Shown: positions 1-13,216 of the stretch, one piece after another
Position numbering within the stretch: the first letter of the stretch is position 1
How the letters are laid out: each line of letters begins with the position of its first letter
Source: Lumbricus rubellus
Taxonomy: Eukaryota; Annelida; Clitellata; Crassiclitellata; Lumbricidae
Reading direction: 5' to 3'
Assembly (NCBI GenBank): GCA_945859605.1
Contig: OX243817.1
Span: 33,660,790 to 33,724,789, forward strand
Length of the DNA stretch: 64,000 nucleotides
Notes under the pieces: generated by a model
What the model saw: only the letters and a program-made list of their open reading frames with translations
The model's database searches: none
Told to the model about the DNA's origin: nothing
Translations under genes and position numbers: made by a program

Positions 1-1227
1 CAGAGATCATTAAGAGTTGATGTTTAAAATGATGTGTCGAAGACTGTGGCACTCGGAAGTTCATAAGACGTGCTCAGATTAGGCAAACGGAGTAATTTTT
101 TAAAAGTCGGGTGACCTCAGTATGTTGTCATGTGCTGCATCAGTAAATTTTACGCCCGAAATGGTTAGTTATTGATTACTGACCGACGGATAATACTACA
201 CTAGCTGTTATTCGCTATGAATCGGCCACATCTGCAGTCGCTATACGTACGTTTCTTCGTGACTAAGTGGATGTCTAGACTCTGCTCAAATGGACCCACG
301 AGACGGCACTGAACTTGTTTGCTTGTCATTGATGCATCACGCGTGCATCTGAAGATTTATATAGCGCCTATCGAGAAAGCCTCTCGATGGTGATTCTTCT
401 GCTTTAAGAAAATCCCAAGTTTCTTCGGAATTGCATTGTGAGGCGCCTCGTTTCCTTGTTCCATACACGGTGCTTTCTTCGTTCCTAAAGTGCAGACTAT
501 TGTTGTGTTAGCGCAGCGCTTAATATCTCACTCGAGTTCCCTAAGTCTGACGAATGTTTCTGTCATTTAGCCTAAGCGTCGGCCACCAATCAGTGTCGCG
601 TTGATGTCACGCAGATTTGAGATTTAAAAAAAGCTTCGACACTTTCAATAGTCTACGGGAAATAGGGCCTAGCGGTCTTACATCTACAATTTCCACAGGC
701 TAGGCAATTCTACAAGGTGCCCAGACTTTTGGTACGCCCAAATACCGGTATTTAAAGAAAGAACACACTATCGAAAGAGGCTTAAGAAAAAAACTTATTT
801 ACGCAGATAGGTGTTTTTTTAATACAGTAGAACTGTGATGAGAAATTTCGCACAACGTCAGCACAATCATGATGAAACATTTTTGTCCGATTTAATGCGG
901 AGTAAAAGAAATTGCAGCCACCTTGTGCGTGAACGTACGGTATAATTACTTAATATGTCTGCCTAAGTGACATGTGTGTACGTGTATGCTTGCTAGTGTG
1001 CGTCTGCCTTGTGTGTGTGTGTGGCGGTGTGTGGCGGTGTGTGTGTGTGTGGGTGCGTCTGGGTCATCTGTATGTGTGTGGGTAGGCTCGTGCATCCGTG
1101 GTATCCATCAAATTACTGGCATCCGATCATTACATTATTTCTCGGTCTTCTGTCACTTCTGTCACTCGGGTGTCAGCGAAAGGAAATGCGAGAGAAAAAT
1201 TGAGCGACGAAGGTGAACGGTGAGATA
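1..1227. other. Intergenic, no gene seen
   Basis: No convincing coding region or RNA gene. A GT-rich stretch lies at about 1005-1080. Short open frames here lack codon bias and known motifs. Confidence 0.6.
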
Positions 1228-1790
1228 GACGGAGAAACAGACAGACAGACAGACAGACAGACATGGATAGAGAGAGACAGACAGAGACAGACAGAGGATA
1301 GAGAGACAGAAAGACAGAGAGACAGAGGATAGAGAGACAGACAGAGACAGACATAGGAAAGAGAGACAGAAAGACAGAGAGACAGAGGGAAAGTGGGAAA
1401 GAGGGAAAGAGGGAAAGATAGGGAGAGAGCAGAGTCGAAGAGAGATGGTGAGAAGGAGAGAAGAGGAGAGGGAGAGAGAGGATGGGGGCGAGCGGAATCA
1501 GTCAGAGAAGGGAGAAGAAAAGGAAGGGACAAGGATAGGAAGAGAATGCAGATGGAAACAGAGAGAGGTAAAGATATATACTGAGATAGAGAGACAGAGA
1601 TAGACAGGCAGAGACTGAGACAGAAACAGGGACAGAGACAGAGAGATTGCAGATAGAAACAGAGAGAGGTAAAGATACATGTATATACAGAGCGAAAGAG
1701 AGACAGACAGAGAGAGAGAGAGACAGAGACAGAGAGAGACAGAGAGACAGACAGAGAGACAGACAGAGAGAGTCTGTGAAGAGGAATAGT
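1228..1790. repeat. GACA/GAGA purine-rich microsatellite tract
   Basis: Roughly 560 bp of interrupted GACA, GAGA and GACAGA units, with a nearly pure GACA run around 1233-1262. Open frames on both strands (Ser/Leu/Cys-rich on -, Arg/Glu-rich on +) are by-products of the repeat. Confidence 0.9.
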
Positions 1791-2519
1791 TCATAATTCA
1801 TCTGCCATCTTGGTTTCTCTGCATGCTTCCAACTCCGCAACCAATAAATAATTCTGAAGCCCTAACTGTGGCCAAAAAGGAGCTATATAAGAAGTCTTCA
1901 ACTGAGAAATAAGTGAAGCCTATTATCTGTCTTCTAAGAGACTATTCCTTCCTCCTTGCTTGTCCCCTCCGTCACGTTTTCATCCGTTTCTCTGTCTGCC
2001 TTTTGTATCCTCTACACTTTTCCTTGTCTTTTTAGAGCTATTTCTTTATTTTCGCCGAAACTCGTTCTTCTATGAATCATTAAGCTCTGTTGTATTGATT
2101 TTTATCTTATTTTATACTCGGTTAAGTTGCGCTGTGTTGCTTTGCATATGATCGTATCACGTATTATATCATAACGTAAACTATTAATTGACATTTATTG
2201 TCAGAGCAACAACAACATAATCACATTAGCAGTCAATGCATAGCCTATATACTCGGCATCGTATAATAAACTGCTAGTAAATAATGCAAGAGTCAAAAAG
2301 CCAATCTAGATAGAAGGGTCACACCTACGAACCCGCTGATGTTGGAAGTTGGAACTGACCTCATGCTGGATAATATTTCGGCATAATAAATGTAATTATG
2401 CCATCAACATCTTTATTTCATATTCTGTTGAGCACCATAGTCAAAAGTTGGTGATAAATTAATAATTTATTCATAGCAAATAAATAAATAATGATAAAAT
2501 GGTGATTGTCAGCAAAGAA

Positions 2520-2722
2520 GTTCTGTCTCTGTCTGTCTCTGTCTGTCTTTGTCTCTGTCTCTTTGTCTGTCTGTCTGTCTGTCTTTCTGTCTGTCTGTCT
2601 GTCTCCATCATATCCAGTATGTTTCTATTACTCCGTTTGGTCTCTGTCTCTGTCTGTCTCTGTGTCTCTGTCTCTGTCTGTCTGGTTGTCTGTCTCTCTG
2701 TCTCTGTCTCTCTCTCCTCTGT
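2520..2722. repeat. GTCT/CTGTCT pyrimidine-rich microsatellite
   Basis: Interrupted GTCT and CTCTGT units in two blocks, 2520-2605 and 2640-2720. This is the complementary motif to the GACA tract at 1.2-1.8 kb, so the two tracts are in inverted orientation about 0.8 kb apart. Confidence 0.9.
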
Positions 2723-3404
2723 ATGTGTTATGCCTTTCCATGATTCTTTCATTAAGCGCGCAATTCCAATTTTGGAAACAATCAAACATCAATGGGCGTA
2801 ATGACCATCGACCCAAACTAATGGACCAAAACATCCGTCAGATCAACCAATCACTAGCCTATACGTGTGCTCGCATGTCATGCACGATGCATACTGGGAA
2901 AAGATCGCTTTACAGAAGCTGCTGATCATGTACATAAGCCTAAATGCATAATAATTCATCACGCTTCTTAGCGGATGGAGGGGTTATAGTTTGTGAAGGG
3001 AAGAGAGAGCAAACAACGGCAACCTTTGCCGACTCGGAGCATCCGTCTGCAGACGCAATTGTTTTGCTCCGACCGACAGATCAATAGATCTCTCCACTCA
3101 TCCACTTTTCCCAATTGGGATTTCTAGGACGAAGTGGAGTTTCTTGTCTCTGACCAGAGGCGATTTTTAAAATAGGAGCTGAAGAGATTATAGCGCAGGA
3201 GAGACATGAATCGGAGACTATAATGAAGTCAAGAATAAATGTTAAATAGACCCATGTTTCCTTTTAAACTCCAGAGAGACGACAACAAATAATGATTTGT
3301 ATTCCGAGTCAAAATGTTTAACATGAATATTAGAGATAACATGGTATAGCTTGGTTGGTGTAGGCCTATTAAAATATAACGCTGCGCATGTAAGGTGGTG
3401 CAGA

Positions 3405-3725
3405 CTAATAATAATAATAATAATAATTACGACGATTTATATGGCGCAGTAACACAGCCATGCCGTTACAAGGGCGCCTTACAGAAAACCAGCTACACCG
3501 GATAAGCCCTAGCGAACAAGTGTGATTTTAGCCTGGCTTTAAAAGAGTCCACTGAGCCTGCTGATCGGATAGCGAGAGGAAGACTGTTCCAGCAACGAGG
3601 ACCAGCGACCGAGAAGGCACGATCGCCGAAGCACGTTCTCATTCTCCGCACACGCAAATCAGACCTCTCGGATGATCTGAGCCGAAGCCCAGCCGCGGAG
3701 GAATGAGTCTAATGAGACTAACCGT
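3405..3725 (+). repeat. Dispersed repeat after an ATA microsatellite (family B)
   Basis: An (ATA)n run leads into TTACGACGATTTATATGGCG and about 280 bp of GC-richer sequence. The same opening (TTACGACAATTTATATGGCA, then ACAAGGGCGYCTT and a GACAAGCCCTAG-like segment) recurs at 36928-37030. The repetition shows a mobile or dispersed family; its class is not clear. Confidence 0.6.
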
Positions 3726-6199
3726 AAAGTTGTGTTGCTTAGTCTATACGAACTTACGAAGCTGTTTGTTTATTATTGCCTTGCATTTAAGCTTTTGTAG
3801 TCAAATTTGGACGCCTTACATGTAAATATAGTGTCTACATTTTCACAATAAAGACAGCCAATCGAGGTCGGGATTGGAAGAATTCAAACACAAACGAACT
3901 AAAAAAAACATAGGACAGATCCATCAAATCACATTGACGGTTGACCATAAATTTTACAATCTTATTTAGAATTAGAATAGCAATAGAGGTAGGCCTAATA
4001 CGAGAATTCATTTAATTTTATAGAGCAATAGAGAGCAAAAATGCCAGGTGAGTGACGAATAGCTAGAATGATTTAATATTTATCATGGGCCAAATTATCA
4101 TTGCATAACTAAGCGTGACGAAATTAAATAGCAGCAACATTGCACTAGGCCTACGTTTAATGCAGCGTAAAAATATCAAACGTAAAGTAGTGTTATGTTA
4201 CGTGCTGTGTAAAGTACTGTAAGGCCTATAACACTGCATAAACAGGATGTTTGTAAAGCACCATAGCCTAAGGATGGGCGTAACGCAGAACTGCAAAATA
4301 TCACAACTTCACACGAAACCCGTCTACTTGAGGAAGGATAGACTAGTAATAGGCTAATGAGGTTGGCAACTGTCAGATAGTCTAACATACAAGAGCACGC
4401 CTTTTTAGACCTGCGACGTGTATTATAGGTGGACCTATTTGCGCCTACTAGTGGGCGAGAAATGAACCACTCGACTTGAGAGATGTCGGTGTACGGCTAT
4501 ATATAGGCTATTCAGCGTTTTGGCACGACGTGACAGAAACACGCTTCGTCGCTGATTAGCACATGCATAGCTGCATCGGAAGCACCATCGCTTGCAGCCA
4601 CAAAAGCAGCGCCAGTTATAATCTTCCTCTGAAGACTTCTGTACTGGCTTCCTATTCGACGCACAGATTCCTCGGGGATCGATTGGGAAATTAGACGGAG
4701 GCGTTTCGGAAGACGGCTATAATACATCTGCGGCATCACCCGAGGCAGTTGCTATTATCCAATGAAAGCTTGGTAGTCATACGGTTCGCATTAGACCATG
4801 GTCCACTTCATGACGCTTGAAAATATGCGTAGCGTAGGCCTATTATAATAGGCCTATTGGAATGCCTGGAAGACACTATACACAAATACACGCTTACTTG
4901 CATGTGTACATACATATGAACCTATAATATATTTATATATACAAATAGACCTACATATGCACTGTAGACTAAAATAAACATATATAATAGGCCCTTTAGA
5001 TCTATTGGTAGATTTCACATGATATCAGTATGCATGATATATGATTATGCTTATAGTATAAGCTTATATTACTATTTTAGAAAGGTTCAGGCGGAATGAA
5101 TTAAATTTCAGGTGCTTTACTTGAACTAAGCTTAGTCGAATGTTCAGGAACCGTGCCTGCCTGAACTTTCTGAAGTTCAGGAAAAATCCCCCCCCCCCAT
5201 CTATTCAGGTATGACCTCTTATACAGAAACAGATACGGGATTTTCCTGACCATAATAGGCTATTGTACACAGTTTGACAACCTTTTTTTAACTTTAAACT
5301 TTAATTCTAAGCTTGAATAATTATATTCAAACCTTAAGAACAGTTTGTTTTATTTTCAGGTAATGTCAAGAAAATCTTCTCGTGATATGCATCAGTAGAC
5401 TTTAAGACGTCCAAAAACAGAAAGTAAGAGTTTGAACAGGATAAATCACCGCTCAAGAACTGACTAACCGCTGTTAAACTCTGGTGTGTACTGGTTCTTA
5501 GTTGTACACCAAAGTATTATTTTGAATCAAGAACCCGTAGGCCTACTGAAATAACGCCTAAAAGTACATGGAGGTCTATACGAAACCAAATATCTCGCGA
5601 ATGTGGAACTCGGGTGTTATAAATAAACTCAAACTGGCGTTACCAAGTAGCCTATGGTAGAACTGCTATTCAGGAGTTTAGGCATCCAGCATAAGTGAAG
5701 GACACGGATAATTAACCAGACATAGAAACAGACGTCTCAAGGCATATGAAATTTCCATGAAGGTTGCTCATAAGTGTTCAACCGTCGTTATGTCTGCTAT
5801 AATATAGGTACGGAAACCCCATAACCGGATTTTATCACCAGTGACATTCCTTTCCAGGAAAGTAGGAGTACGAATAAATTTCCGTGCAGAATATAGACGA
5901 GTTCAAGGTGGAGGCAAAAGGAAGTCCATAATTCAGCGTTGACGAGCAACACAAAGAGAAGTTCAGCCAACCGAGAAGAAGGAAACGGTAGCAACGCAAA
6001 CGAGATCCCTGAACCAGACAAGCGTAAACCTTTGCAGTCTCATGGGCTGTTAATAATCACCGGACGTACACGACACTAAAGAAAATCCATTGAACCGAGA
6101 GCGACCGAGCGGATCAAGCTAAGGCATGAATTGATGGACGCTGGGTCGAATCGATAACACTCGTAGCCGTTCGAATACTACGCCAACCGACGCGGCACC
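3726..6199. other. Intergenic; possible 5' flank of the 6.2-kb gene
   Basis: AT-rich with many TAGGCCTA-type words and no recognisable gene. The segment 4512-4739 is GC-richer and open on the minus strand (75 codons) but matches no family I know. About 5900-6199, just upstream of the ATG at 6200, also becomes GC-richer, as expected of a promoter or 5' UTR. Confidence 0.4.
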
Positions 6200-6589
6200 A
6201 TGAAGATAGGCGTCATTCGCCGGTGTCACGACCACACGCGGAGACGGTCCAGCTCTGCTATCAGCATCGACTACAATCGATCACCGCGGCCAAGCCTCAC
6301 CAACCGACGCGCTTCGACGGCCGTCACGGATGGCGTATTCGCCCTCGATGACCTGAACGGGTGTTTCGGTTCGCAGCATCAGCTGTCCCATCACCGAAGA
6401 TCCGACGAAAAGCTACACAACAGTCGTCGGCCATCTTTGAACAGCAACGCGTCGTCTCCGAAGCAGCCCGGCGATGACGTCACGCCGGACTTGTGTAACA
6501 GTAAATTGTTCACCGTTGTATTTCTCATGCTGTTCGTTGTCTTACTCACGTTCACCTTCGCTATGGTCGTCAGATACATTCTGCGGTAA
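6200..6589 (+). CDS. Small basic protein with C-terminal membrane segment, unrecognised
   Basis: Open frame of 129 codons starting at an ATG in good context (GGCACCATGA). The first ~100 residues are hydrophilic, rich in Arg and Ser, with several RRxS-type kinase sites (RRRSSS near 14, RRAST near 37, RRPSLNS near 76). Residues ~103-126 are one hydrophobic segment (VVFLMLFVVLLTFTFAMVV) followed by RYILR and the stop. This predicts a tail-anchored or type II membrane protein with a cytosolic N-terminus. Base composition is much more GC-rich than its flanks, which supports real coding sequence. The stop codon lies inside GCGGTAATT, which also reads as a 5' splice site, so this could be the first exon of a larger type II membrane protein. 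No family recognised; the RRAST motif is also in phospholamban, but I see no wider similarity. Confidence 0.55.
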   Translation: MKIGVIRRCHDHTRRRSSSAISIDYNRSPRPSLTNRRASTAVTDGVFALDDLNGCFGSQHQLSHHRRSDEKLHNSRRPSLNSNASSPKQPGDDVTPDLCNSKLFTVVFLMLFVVLLTFTFAMVVRYILR

Positions 6590-8275
6590 TTATTTCGCGT
6601 CGATATTGCGCAACCCCGGTTGTTCATTTCCAACATTTCCAATTTCCATGCTGAGCGTTTTAATGTCCGAAACCTGTCTTCAACTAGTGACTGGCAAAGT
6701 GCTACTGTGTTGATGTTATAATAATTAGCCTATAGCCTGTTATGTTGCCAGATATGAATGTCGAACAAGAACTGAGTCCGACCCTGAAGAGATTCTTGAA
6801 CGTCAGGGTGGTTTTAGATGTGGGATTTCTAACTCTTTAGGCTGGAAAAGTTGAGTAAGCCTATAGGACCTACAAGTCTAGAATACGGCATTGAGAATGA
6901 TCCGCTGCGGACTAGAGATAGATCTGCCATGGCAGTACCAAGACTACTAAACACAATTACGATTTATCTATCCATACGGGACCTTATAAAGCTGAAAGGG
7001 GTCCATCAATTGCACTTGGAAGTTGGAATAGTCTAGCGGGCATGGAATATAGCGGCTAACCCGGAACACTTCCGCTCCGGATATACATGTATGTTCCTTC
7101 GGCTCTCGTGTCTGTCCTTCGATCTTGTGTCTAAATTATATGGCTCGAAGGTTTTTGACTTATTTTGGCGCTAAAGAATAATGTTGATTGCGATTAAAAG
7201 TTTACATGTCGGACATTGTCTTGGCCTATATGTTGTAATCCTAATTGCCATTGCAAACTGCATTTTTTGAACGAACTAAGGAGACAAGCGAGCTAGTAGG
7301 ACAGCAACAGAAAAAGAATTAGGGCCTAACAGTCCGAGATTAAAAATAATGTTTGAAACAAAGGCATTGAATGAGGGACACCATTTTGCCTGAAAGAACA
7401 ACTCTGGGTATACATGCATAAAGTGCTGGCGACTTCATGTTTCTTAGTCTCGGCGTACATGAGGAGTAATGGCAAGTCTTCCCTTCCGCTATCACACTCT
7501 CTTTTTCGCCTGAATTTTCCAGCGTGAGACCAATAAATACTCATCATAGCCGAGATGACTTGACAGCCTAATGGCATTACCAAAATGCAGAAATACTTCT
7601 TTCCTGGCGAGGAATTTACCCTCTGACCCTGCGTTCGTAAAAATTACTTTATTATAGTCCTGCACGCGAAATAATAAGACCATCGCGCACCCACGTAGCC
7701 TATATCATGATTCACCAGATATAATTATTGTAATCGTGATAATTATCTGTATAATGGGTTTCGATTTACGCATCACTTAGGGAGCTATCGGCCAATATGC
7801 AAATAGGCCTAACCATGCTGTATTCTGCCACATGAACTGACGACCATAACTCAGTGTTAACTCGACCGAACAATCTCATCTGCTTTAATAGCACTTTCTT
7901 AAGTACGTTATCCTATACGCAGACACCAATCTGCATTTACCCTTTCTTCTTATAAATTCCAATACTATAGTATAATAAAGGCCCTGTATACATACAGAAG
8001 CGAAGCAAAAAAAATGCAGATCGGGTCCGAACGGATCGCATGTCTTGAGATATGTGATTTAAGTGTAATAGGGCTACATAATACATTGCGATCTCTATGG
8101 CCCTATTGTTATAGGCTTGCACGTGTGTGATTTGCGTATAATATGCCAGGACCGTAAATCCTGGGAAGAAAAGAGTGGAATTTCCTCCCCACCTTTTGCT
8201 GGGTCTTGAAGAGGAAACGTGAAGGAATGACCTCCCCACAACTCAATACCATGGCTGTCCAGACATACATACATA
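6590..8275. other. Intergenic, no gene seen
   Basis: AT-rich and open only in short frames. No repeat with clear ends was found here. Confidence 0.5.
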
Positions 8276-8612
8276 GGCGGAAACGTGGGCGGAGACTTGG
8301 GGGGGGGGGAAGAACAGTGGCCGAAGGAAAGACGCGAGATTTTTTTAGTCGTTTGGCCGAAAAGTCAGGAAAATTTTCTATTTTCACCGCCCAAAAAGTT
8401 GATGACTTTTTTAAAAGTCATCCGGCCCAAAAAGTCAGAAAAATTCTCAATTTTCACCGCAAAAGTAAAAAAGTGTCTATTTTTACCAGGAATTTTTTTG
8501 CTTTTTTTAGTCTTCGCGCTCAACGATTGGGGGACCAATGCATGGGCCGTCCCCCAACACTTATTGGACGGACCGTCCCCCCCGTCCCCCCGTCCCCCCT
8601 AGGTTTCCGCCC
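8276..8612. mobile_element. Non-autonomous DNA-transposon-like element with GGCGGAAAC ends
   Basis: Left end GGCGGAAACGTGGG and right end reading GGGCGGAAACCT on the other strand form short inverted termini. The interior is low complexity: poly-G/C at both ends and repeated blocks like AAAAAGTCAGAAAAATTCTC. The phrase TTTTTAGTCATCTGGCC / AAAGTCATCCGGCC is shared with 14813-15130 and 51590-51665, so these are one family. Flanks share ACATACAT, but the target duplication is not clean. Confidence 0.5.
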
Positions 8613-9329
8613 ATGCAGACATACATGCATATATATAATATATATTATACGCAGCAGTGCGAACAAATAAAGAAATCTTTAAACACTCACTTTAATGAAC
8701 TCAGTATAGTGACTATGATTCATCAATCGCTAGCGGCAGTTTGCAATATTGTTTTTCTCAATGCATTAATTAAGCAAGTAATTAAGAATCGTGCGCATGG
8801 TGATACAATTAGGGTTATTAGGGGCTTATTAATGGAAATATGCTCACTTTAATCTTTAAAAATAGAAAGGGTAGTTTTCCTCCCCGCATGTGGTGATGTA
8901 TTTCTGATCGTGGTCTCTATTTCTTGCTCAGCTGGTGGCTGTTAACTAGACTGTTTCATAATAATAATTATTATAGGCCTTTATCATAGCCGCCCCTTTT
9001 TCCAGGCTTTGGACTGGCACTCCCAGAGTACGAGTAGAGGTAGAGTCACCCATTGTGGTGCATATAATTATAAAGGTCCCATAATAGTTGGACTCAGGAG
9101 TCGCTTATTTTCCTTCCATTAGGCCTATATTTACCGCACCCGCCCACTCTGAGAAGCTACAACCGTGTAAGCCACGCAGTAGTATCTGCCTTCAGAATTC
9201 ATTATCCTAGGGAGCTAGAAACGACATCGACAAAGACTGTAGTTTAAGAAGGTCAAAGCCATAGTCATCCATCGTACAAATGTCACCCACAGAGGTCGCT
9301 CGAGTACATTGATTAACGTTACAACACGC

Positions 9330-9355
9330 ATCAATCAATCAATCAATCAATCATA
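9330..9355. repeat. AATC tetranucleotide repeat
   Basis: Short (AATC)n run directly before the ATG of the possible exon at 9356. Confidence 0.8.
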
Positions 9356-9518
9356 ATGGCGGACAGTGATTTTCTTTCTGCCGCTGGACAAAACCTCTGG
9401 GCGTCTCCTAAGCAACCTTCCTTAGCAATCGGTCATCCAGGGATTCGACTGCAGCCTGTCATGTCAATCCGAGGACTGAATCCCAGTTCGTCGTGGAGTA
9501 AGAAACACCAGAAGAAAG
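9356..9518 (+). CDS. Possible first coding exon, unrecognised
   Basis: ATG in good context (ATAATGGCGG) opens 54 codons plus one base, ending at AAAG|GTAGGC, a fair 5' splice site (phase 1). Base use is GC-richer and less repetitive than the surroundings. The peptide begins MADSDFLSAAGQNLW and matches no family I recognise. No partner exon with a compatible phase was found before the TRIM gene. It could equally be a chance frame. Confidence 0.25.
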
Positions 9519-9689
9519 GTAGGCCCACCTACTTGATCATTGCTTTCGACTCAACCAATGGAAGATGGTTTATCGGATATCATGGCCCAAGTCAACGTTG
9601 ATTAATTACCAGAGACGGTAAGGAATTATTCCTCAAACACGCCAGCAGTAATGAAACAACCGAGCACGGCCATTACTACGCTAGCGCTA

Positions 9690-10060
<371 letters not shown>

Positions 10061-11786
10061 CCATCGTTGATGTTGTTGCTGCCGTAGTGTGGAGAGACAT
10101 TAGTGCATTATGCGAATTTGCTGCAAGCCAAGACAATATTCTTTTTGTAGACATGTGTAAATGTATTAGCCTACATGCGTATAAAGATAGATTATAATTA
10201 ACGCTAACAGACCGGAGAGAGTGAATGATAAGTTAAGTAGACACACACACAAGGAGAAAGACACGGACAGGAAGAGAGAGTAAAAGAGGGAGACAAAGAA
10301 AATGGATCACTGATACAGGAAAGAAGTTAATCAACCGGAAGCAGCCGAACAGTTGGACGTACATCAGCCACAGCAAATGATAAATGATCCCTGTCCAGAT
10401 ATAAAATCAGTCTGCCCTCGAGAATCACCTAGCCTACATGTACCTTGAATACAGCAGGGAAAAACACACACTCACATGCAGTAGGCTAGCCCATTACAAG
10501 TGACGTTAACTTCCAAATTATACTGTAGGCCAAATGGATAGACTGAAGCAAACATTGGGCAGAATCCATTATGTCCATGCACGCCAAACTGCGGCCAAAG
10601 ACATCAGCAAAGCAATTACCGCGCGTCATGCGCAGTGTAGGATTTATCTAGCAGACGAACGGTTGCTTTTAAACAGCGCATAAATCGAATGTGGACTTTT
10701 CCCTCTGTAGCTATCCTCCGTTACTCGTCCTTTGTCCTCTGTAATCCGTGTCTTTGTCCTTGTCTTTGTCCATCTTCCCTCGTTCTCCTCATTCGGGATC
10801 AAGTAACAAGACGTCCAATTCTATTAGCGTTTTCTAGCCATTCTCTTTGCGTCTGCTTTCGTTGACGCCATGGTAACGACGCTGTCTGATTTAACGAGAC
10901 CAAGCCGCGTAAGAATAGGTAAAAAGAAAACTGCACGTAGCAGAGTACGCAATGGAGCCTGATTTGAATTAAGTGAAAGCTTTAATGTGTTTTCGTCAAC
11001 ACGAAATGCCTTAGAGGTTGGCAGGTGCGTTATAGTCAACGACCTTATTACATTAAGGGTTATATTTCAACTGATGGGTTAAGCTTAGGCTATCTCTCAA
11101 GTTGCCGCTAACGACACTGTCATAATCAAAGATTATATCGCCCTCCTCCTCCTTTACCCAGGCTTGGGACTGGCACTGTCAGAGCACAAACATACGCAAC
11201 ACCAGAAATTAAACCATTGCATCAAACAGCCATTCATTCAGTTACATTGGTGTCTTATAGTCTTATACAATTTTAGGCCTAACATTTTAAGCTACCGGTA
11301 GGCCTATTTGTTTTAATAGTGGGTCTAAAATAACACATGTAGCCTATGCCTATTTTTTCGAACTACTTTTAACAACGTGTAGAGAATGACACATTTTCAA
11401 TGGTACGATTACAATAATAATGATACGGATGTTTCAACAGGAATTAATAGCAATGACGCATCCAAGAGATCTCTTTGTGTTTGGCGATAAGTTAAGAAAC
11501 CTTTATACGGTTGTAGAGTAACTGAGTAACTTTGTCTTTAATAAAAACGAGATAGCCTACCGTAGGCTACGGAGAAAGTTCGATATAAAACCAGAGAGGA
11601 CATAATAAATATATATATATAGTCACATAAGAACAAAGCTAAGCCTACATGTAGGGCCTACGCAGGATCTAGTGCAGGAAGTCATGAGTTTAAATGATGT
11701 CATTGTCTAAGTGGACACTGTAGCCTAACAACTTGTTAGAGAACGCGAGGAATAAATTTAATTTAGGTTTGGCGCATGGATTATTC
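10061..11786. other. Intergenic with a small repeated motif
   Basis: No gene recognised. Near 11150 is CCAGGCTTGGGACTGGCACT, also found near 9001 as CCAGGCTTTGGACTGGCACT, a short dispersed repeat. A short AC/GA-rich stretch lies at 10235-10300. Confidence 0.5.
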
Positions 11787-11936
11787 TGTTCAGCGTCGGT
11801 GAATTGAAAAGGTTGGCCAGGGACAACAGTAATAAGACCCTCAGTCATTCGGTCTCTCATACGTGCTGTCTTAACAACGGTCTTAACAACGGTCTTATAC
11901 GTTGTCCTTGGCCAGTCTTTTCAATTCATCGGCGCC
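11787..11936. repeat. Imperfect ~45-bp inverted repeat (hairpin)
   Basis: Left arm around 11793-11840 (GGTGAATTGAAAAGGTTGGCC, then GGGACAAC and AATAAGACC) pairs with the right arm around 11889-11935 (GGTCTTAT, GTTGTCCTTGGCCAG, TTTTCAATTCATC). The loop is about 50 bp and contains a doubled TCTTAACAACGG. Likely a small MITE or decayed foldback; a clear target duplication was not identified. Confidence 0.55.
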
Positions 11937-13170
11937 CCATTGAGCGCGTCTCTCTAACCAGTCGTGTTATTATTAAGCGCTCTACGTCGTAACAGCTGCC
12001 AACGCTAGATGAATTTCCGATATCTCCAGGGAGCAATGCGTGATAATCACGAATCACTAAGGTCGGTGCAGCGCTATATAAATTGTTTATATGAGAGCGT
12101 AAGATGTCGTCAGCTCAGTCCGTCCAGCAATGTCCAAAGTGGCAATCATTTTATTGTGGCTACGATATGAGCAGACACAAATGATCAGCTGCAGCTAATA
12201 AAGTCATGCGGTAGCCTATTGTTGCCAGACATTTAATAAAAGAACCTGATATCCTGTACGAGGTACAATCACCTATACTGTAGGCCTACGTTGTAGGTCT
12301 ACTCCATTGCAGGCCTGTACTCTATTGTATAATTGTGCTGCGCTCATGACCGCCGAGACGGTCAGAGGCAAATGTCCAGAGGCCCGGCGAAATAACTTGC
12401 TGTAAGAACTATTTTTTGACTGCACAAAAGTGCTTCTACAACTGTACAGGCTATAGCACAAATCCATTTGGAACCGAACATTTTTGTGCATAGAACTGCA
12501 CGCTAAAAAATCCTGCTTTGAAGTTGTGAAGGCGAAGTCAGCTCATATGGTCTATACAGCATTTTTATAGCAAAAACTGTTACTGGAAAAAAAATATTTA
12601 ACGACGTCGATGTCAACTGAAATCTAAAGTATGGTATATCAATGAATGGTGGACCGTAGGGACGTTGCGCCTGAAAAAGCACCCGGTTCGCCGGATCAGA
12701 AAACTGATTTGGCCACAATCGAGGTAAATGCAGCGTAAGGCTCCTAAATAAATCGTCGCCAGAAATCAAAAGCCACGCCAGACAGACTAGCTTAACCGAC
12801 GATTCTGCAGGCCAATATGCCAACCAAATGTGCGGTCCATAAATGAGGTCACGCAGTTTTCGATGATTTTTGACCCCTCCCCTCGCCACGCGTCAAAATA
12901 AGTCATAATATGATGTCTAGTAGGCCTGTGAGACCTTACTTAACACGTCTTCACAAAATGTGTGATCCCTCTCCCATAGGTGCGTGACGCAGCAGCTAAG
13001 TGGCAGAAAGGGGCGAAGTATATGATCACACAGATACTTCGGGGCAGGACCCAATTGAGACTTAAGGAATCATTACCAGCTAGGTATACGTCCAAATTGG
13101 CCACTCTTTACAACACTTTGCAGTTGAGCAGTTTGACCGACCACTGTCCACGCTATAAGCTTATAGACTA
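11937..13170. other. Intergenic, only weak open frames
   Basis: Two moderately long frames occur: 12503-12889 (-, 128 codons) and 12980-13171 (+, after a pyrimidine tract and CATAG). Neither shows a domain, and composition is like the flanks, so I do not call genes. Confidence 0.4.
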
Positions 13171-13177
13171 GAAGTCC

Positions 13178-13216
13178 CAATAATGTAATGTAATGTAATG
13201 TAATGTAATGTAGCCT
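13178..13216 (+). repeat. TAATG pentanucleotide microsatellite
   Basis: Five to six copies of TAATG, then a diverged copy. Confidence 0.9.

Noticed and set aside
1130..1840. Several Ser/Leu/Cys-rich frames on the minus strand
   Set aside because: By-products of GACA/GAGA repeats; no domain and no splice structure.
2471..2925. Frames over the GTCT tract on both strands
   Set aside because: Simple repeat translation, no coding character.
4512..4739. 75-codon minus-strand frame, GC-richer than its flanks
   Set aside because: Unrecognised, with no convincing splice sites; could be an exon but evidence is too thin.
8206..8670. 154-codon frame
   Set aside because: Covers a low-complexity transposable element with inverted ends.
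10824..11039. 71-codon minus-strand frame
   Set aside because: Short, no homology recognised, no supporting gene context.
12503..12889. 128-codon minus-strand frame
   Set aside because: Composition like the flanks, no motif, no partner exon.
12980..13171. Possible last exon after a CCCATAG acceptor
   Set aside because: Phase does not join to the possible exon at 9356-9518, and no family match.
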